Below are positions 19,178-28,955 of a stretch of 28,955 nt of DNA, piece after piece. How positions within the stretch are numbered: position 1 is the first letter of the stretch; each line of letters opens with the position of its first letter. This DNA is from Chara braunii (lineage: Eukaryota > Streptophyta > Charophyceae > Charales > Characeae), in the NCBI GenBank assembly GCA_003427395.1, contig BFEA01000167.1, positions 628,275-657,229 on the forward strand, given 5' to 3'. The notes under the pieces are model-generated. The model made no database searches and was not told where the DNA came from. It saw nothing but the letters and a program-made list of their open reading frames with translations. Position numbers and translations under genes: made by a program.

Positions 19178-19215
19178 CTGTCTCTTATACACATCTAGAT
19201 GTGTATAACAGAGTG
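19178..19215. other. Nextera mate-pair junction adapter (laboratory sequence)
   Basis: CTGTCTCTTATACACATCT at 19178-19196 is the exact 19-bp Tn5 mosaic end used in Nextera libraries. It is followed at once by its inverse, AGATGTGTATAACAGAG, slightly corrupted. Mosaic end plus inverse is the mate-pair circularisation junction. The plus frame across it reads SYTHLDVYNR, a well-known adapter artefact peptide. The bases on either side may not be neighbours in the genome. Confidence 0.97.
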
Positions 19216-19693
19216 CTCCTTCCCTGCTCGCCCGTGAGAGCGTAGGCGCCAGCCAGCAAATAGCGCAGCAGCGCTTGCGCAGCATGCAGCCAGCACCCGA
19301 ATGACGAATGCGGAGGCAGGCCCTTTGCTATATCGAACTGGCCTGCCTGCGTCCAGTCCCAGGAAGCTTCCAGTAGGCCCCGGTAGCCTGAGCCCCAGCA
19401 CTACGAGAACAGGCCTTGGGCCTGAGGTGGTTGCATGTGCCCAACTGCCTTTGGCCTGTGTTTGGCCCAGTGCCCGTATCCAGCCCAGGGCCTGCTTCAC
19501 ATACATTCCCACAGGCGGCCCAGGGCCTGGGCTCACTCAACCAACTGGCGCTGCGCAACTGCCTGAATTTCCCTGAGTTGCGTGGTGGCCAGAATAGGGC
19601 CCTAAGGGCCTCGTTGAGCCTGCCTTCACGTAGGGCGGCCGGCGGGCTGCAAAATGGGGCCTTATGGGGCTCATAGAGGCACTGGCCTCGCAC
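19216..19693. other. Gene-free GC-rich stretch
   Basis: No gene is supported. It is dense in GGCCTG/CAGGCC words (for example CCCAGGGCCTG near 19484 and 19519), similar in texture to 13480-14060. Several overlapping frames in all phases are typical of high GC and show no recognised domain. Confidence 0.45.
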
Positions 19694-20059
19694 AGCCCAC
19701 TCTCATTTACCGCAAGCCGATCCCCACCCACACCTGTCAGATACAGTACGGCTGGGTACAGGTCCGTACAGCTATGACCACCCATGTCCAGGATCTAGAT
19801 CTCACATACTCTCAAAGGAAAGAGTTATATCCGCTAGGAAGGTAAAAGAGAGTAACTCACACTTTCATCCTTCTTTTCCCGGCGACACCCAGCCCACTCT
19901 GATTTATCCTAATCCGAACCCCACCCAGACCTGTCAGGTACAGAACGGCTGGGTACAGGTCGGGACAGCTATGTCCACCCTTGTGCAGGATCTAGATCTC
20001 GCATACACTCTCAGAGGAAAGAGTTATCTCGCCAAGGAAGGTAAAAGAGAGTAACTCAC

Positions 20060-20064
<5 letters not shown>
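19694..20064 (+). repeat. ~197-bp tandem duplication reaching the UFD2 exon edge
   Basis: AGCCCACTCTCATTTA through GTAAAAGAGAGTAACTCACA at 19694-19866 recurs at 19891-20064 with moderate divergence. On the minus strand the second copy includes the splice donor of the UFD2 exon (GTGAGTTACT at 20059), so the first copy carries a duplicate donor-like site inside the following intron. Confidence 0.85.
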
Positions 20065-27707
<7,643 letters not shown>

Positions 27708-28062
27708 CTGCACACACAAGTTGACACCCGCGGGGTGTGTGAACCATCCGATAATATGCTTACAGCATGTTCACAGCTAATGCATCTCCCTCCTTGGCTT
27801 CCCAGACAGAAAAGTGAGAGGTGGGCACCTCCATTTACGTTTTAACCATGACAGCCCCGACAAGCACAGAGCTTGTAGTCATACTAACACCCACACCAAG
27901 ACTGAAGGTCTGTTCACCTGCAATTCCAAAGCAATTCCAGCACCATACAAGCACAGAGCCTGCTTGGATTGAAACTGCCCATCTTCACGTCTCTGAAATC
28001 AAACTCGATTATTCAACTTGTCATGTATGCAAACAGCGAAACAGCAAATTGGCGACAGGCGC

Positions 28063-28212
28063 CCACTCAGTACTCAAGATATCGTATCCACATAAGAGTT
28101 CTCTTCAAACTGGCTATGGCGACTGAGCGCCCAAATCCCCACTCAGTACTCAAGATATCGTATCCACATAAGAGTTCTCTTCAAACTGGCTATGGCGACT
28201 GAGCGCCCAGAC
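28063..28212 (+). repeat. 76-bp tandem duplication
   Basis: CCACTCAGTACTCAAGATAT through GGCGACTGAGCGCCCA occurs at 28063 and 28139, nearly identical. Confidence 0.95.
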
Positions 28213-28214
28213 AA

Positions 28215-28910
28215 CTCACTGTTCGCACTCTGGATCACCCTGGATGTCCCACACGCAACACTCAGTATCACACTTCACACACACACATGCTAGGCTACAG
28301 CTATGGCAGCGCTAGCTGCCACTACNTATCGCTGCACTCTACTCCTCTGCCCACTTCGTCTTCGGGCACTCTGCAGACCTCCTCGCACAAGCTGCTAGGC
28401 AGCGCTTCCGCATGGCATCCGCAGGAATGAATGAATGAATGGACGCAGCCTCTTGATTTATACTTCTGTGCTGCATTGGTCTGCCTTGTGTCCCTGGCCC
28501 ATGGTGCACACAGTTTACCCCGTGGTACTTGCTGGACCGGACTGGTACCTTCTAGACTCTCTCCAACATGGGCTTAATTTAGTCACACCACTTGACCACT
28601 TGCCTGCACCACTTGACCACTTGCCTGCACCACTTGACCACTTGCCTGCACCACTTGACCACTTGCCAACCTTCTAGAAGGACTGCAGCTAGCCTTCTAG
28701 TCTATAGGTCTACGGATCGAATCCTGGCTACCTATAGACCAAAGACAGACCTACCTACCACTGGCGGTTCTACAGGTCGCAGGTTCAACTCTTCGAGTTG
28801 ACGCTGGTATTGTACACAGGTAAGTTGGGAAACTAGGGATCGACCCCTGGGATCTACCTCAGCTACCACGAATTGGTGAATACCGTTTCACTCCCGCCGG
28901 CCTAAATTCG
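28215..28910 (+). repeat. Dispersed repeat family, copy 2
   Basis: This is the counterpart of 14630-15440 (same order of landmarks, same strand). It differs by the expanded ACTTGACC array and carries one unresolved base at 28326. AGGTAAGTTGGG at about 28819 resembles a splice donor, but no exon was found around it. Confidence 0.7.
28586..28667 (+). repeat. 21-bp tandem repeat, four copies
   Basis: CACCACTTGACCACTTGCCTG repeats four times. Copy 1 of the family at 15040 has only a single CACCACTTGCCCACTTGCC, so the expansion happened in this copy. Confidence 0.97.
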
Positions 28911-28955
28911 AGGTCCTCCGAGAAAAATTTCAATTCAAGGCAGGACCTTTACCCT

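Noticed and set aside
18982-19245. Open frame containing SYTHLDVYNR
   Set aside because: This peptide is the translation of the Nextera mosaic-end adapter.
27918-27992. Possible upstream UFD2 exon (minus strand, TTTCAG acceptor, CAG-GTGAAC donor, 25 open codons)
   Set aside because: The translation does not resemble the stretch expected just before DEFMSF, and short open stretches with splice-like ends are common by chance.

Overview
This looks like eukaryotic nuclear DNA from a green plant or streptophyte alga. It is rich in repeats and poor in genes. Four lines of evidence support this: spliced exons of a plant-like ubiquitin-chain elongation factor (UFD2/PUB1 type) on the minus strand, separated by long GT-AG introns; a 96-bp fragment of plastid psbD; a pair of plant-mitochondrial-type tRNA sequences (trnD end plus trnS); and several U6 snRNA-derived copies. 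A charophyte such as Chara is my best guess, but the sequence does not prove it. There are no bacterial operons, and almost all open frames are accidental.

Layout. Positions 1-10700 hold two diverged tandem copies (A about 1-5886, B about 5887-10700) of a large noncoding repeat. Each copy carries the same opening segment, then a ~124-bp tandem array, then an array of hairpins with a constant loop and variable but self-complementary stems, then a shared GC-rich segment, then units headed by splice-donor-like AGGTAAGT. Copy A is interrupted by a hAT-type element (828-1584, exact 8-bp target duplication) and a 198-bp element flanked by TTAA (2014-2211). A U6-like pseudogene lies on the minus strand at 4815-4908. 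Positions 10700-14360 contain degenerate repeats, a terminal-inverted-repeat MITE (11906-12149) with a second copy immediately beside it, microsatellites and a 622-bp assembly gap. Positions 14367-16886 are bounded by the same TTAA-flanked termini as the small element, in the opposite orientation.

Positions 16961-18219 hold two copies of a ~480-bp unit ending in a truncated U6 snRNA; the first is flanked by a 29-bp direct repeat. Positions 18347-19177 contain a tRNA-derived SINE head and local tandem duplications. Positions 19178-19215 are a Nextera mate-pair junction adapter, a laboratory sequence, so contiguity there is doubtful.

From 20060 to 27707 lies the only convincing protein-coding gene: four in-frame internal exons (178 codons) of the UFD2 core domain. 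The 5.1-kb intron between the last two holds organelle-derived inserts, a ~1.35-kb foldback element and GA/GT microsatellites. The N-terminal exons would lie beyond the right end of the window. The C-terminal exons with the U-box were not found to the left, possibly because of the adapter junction.
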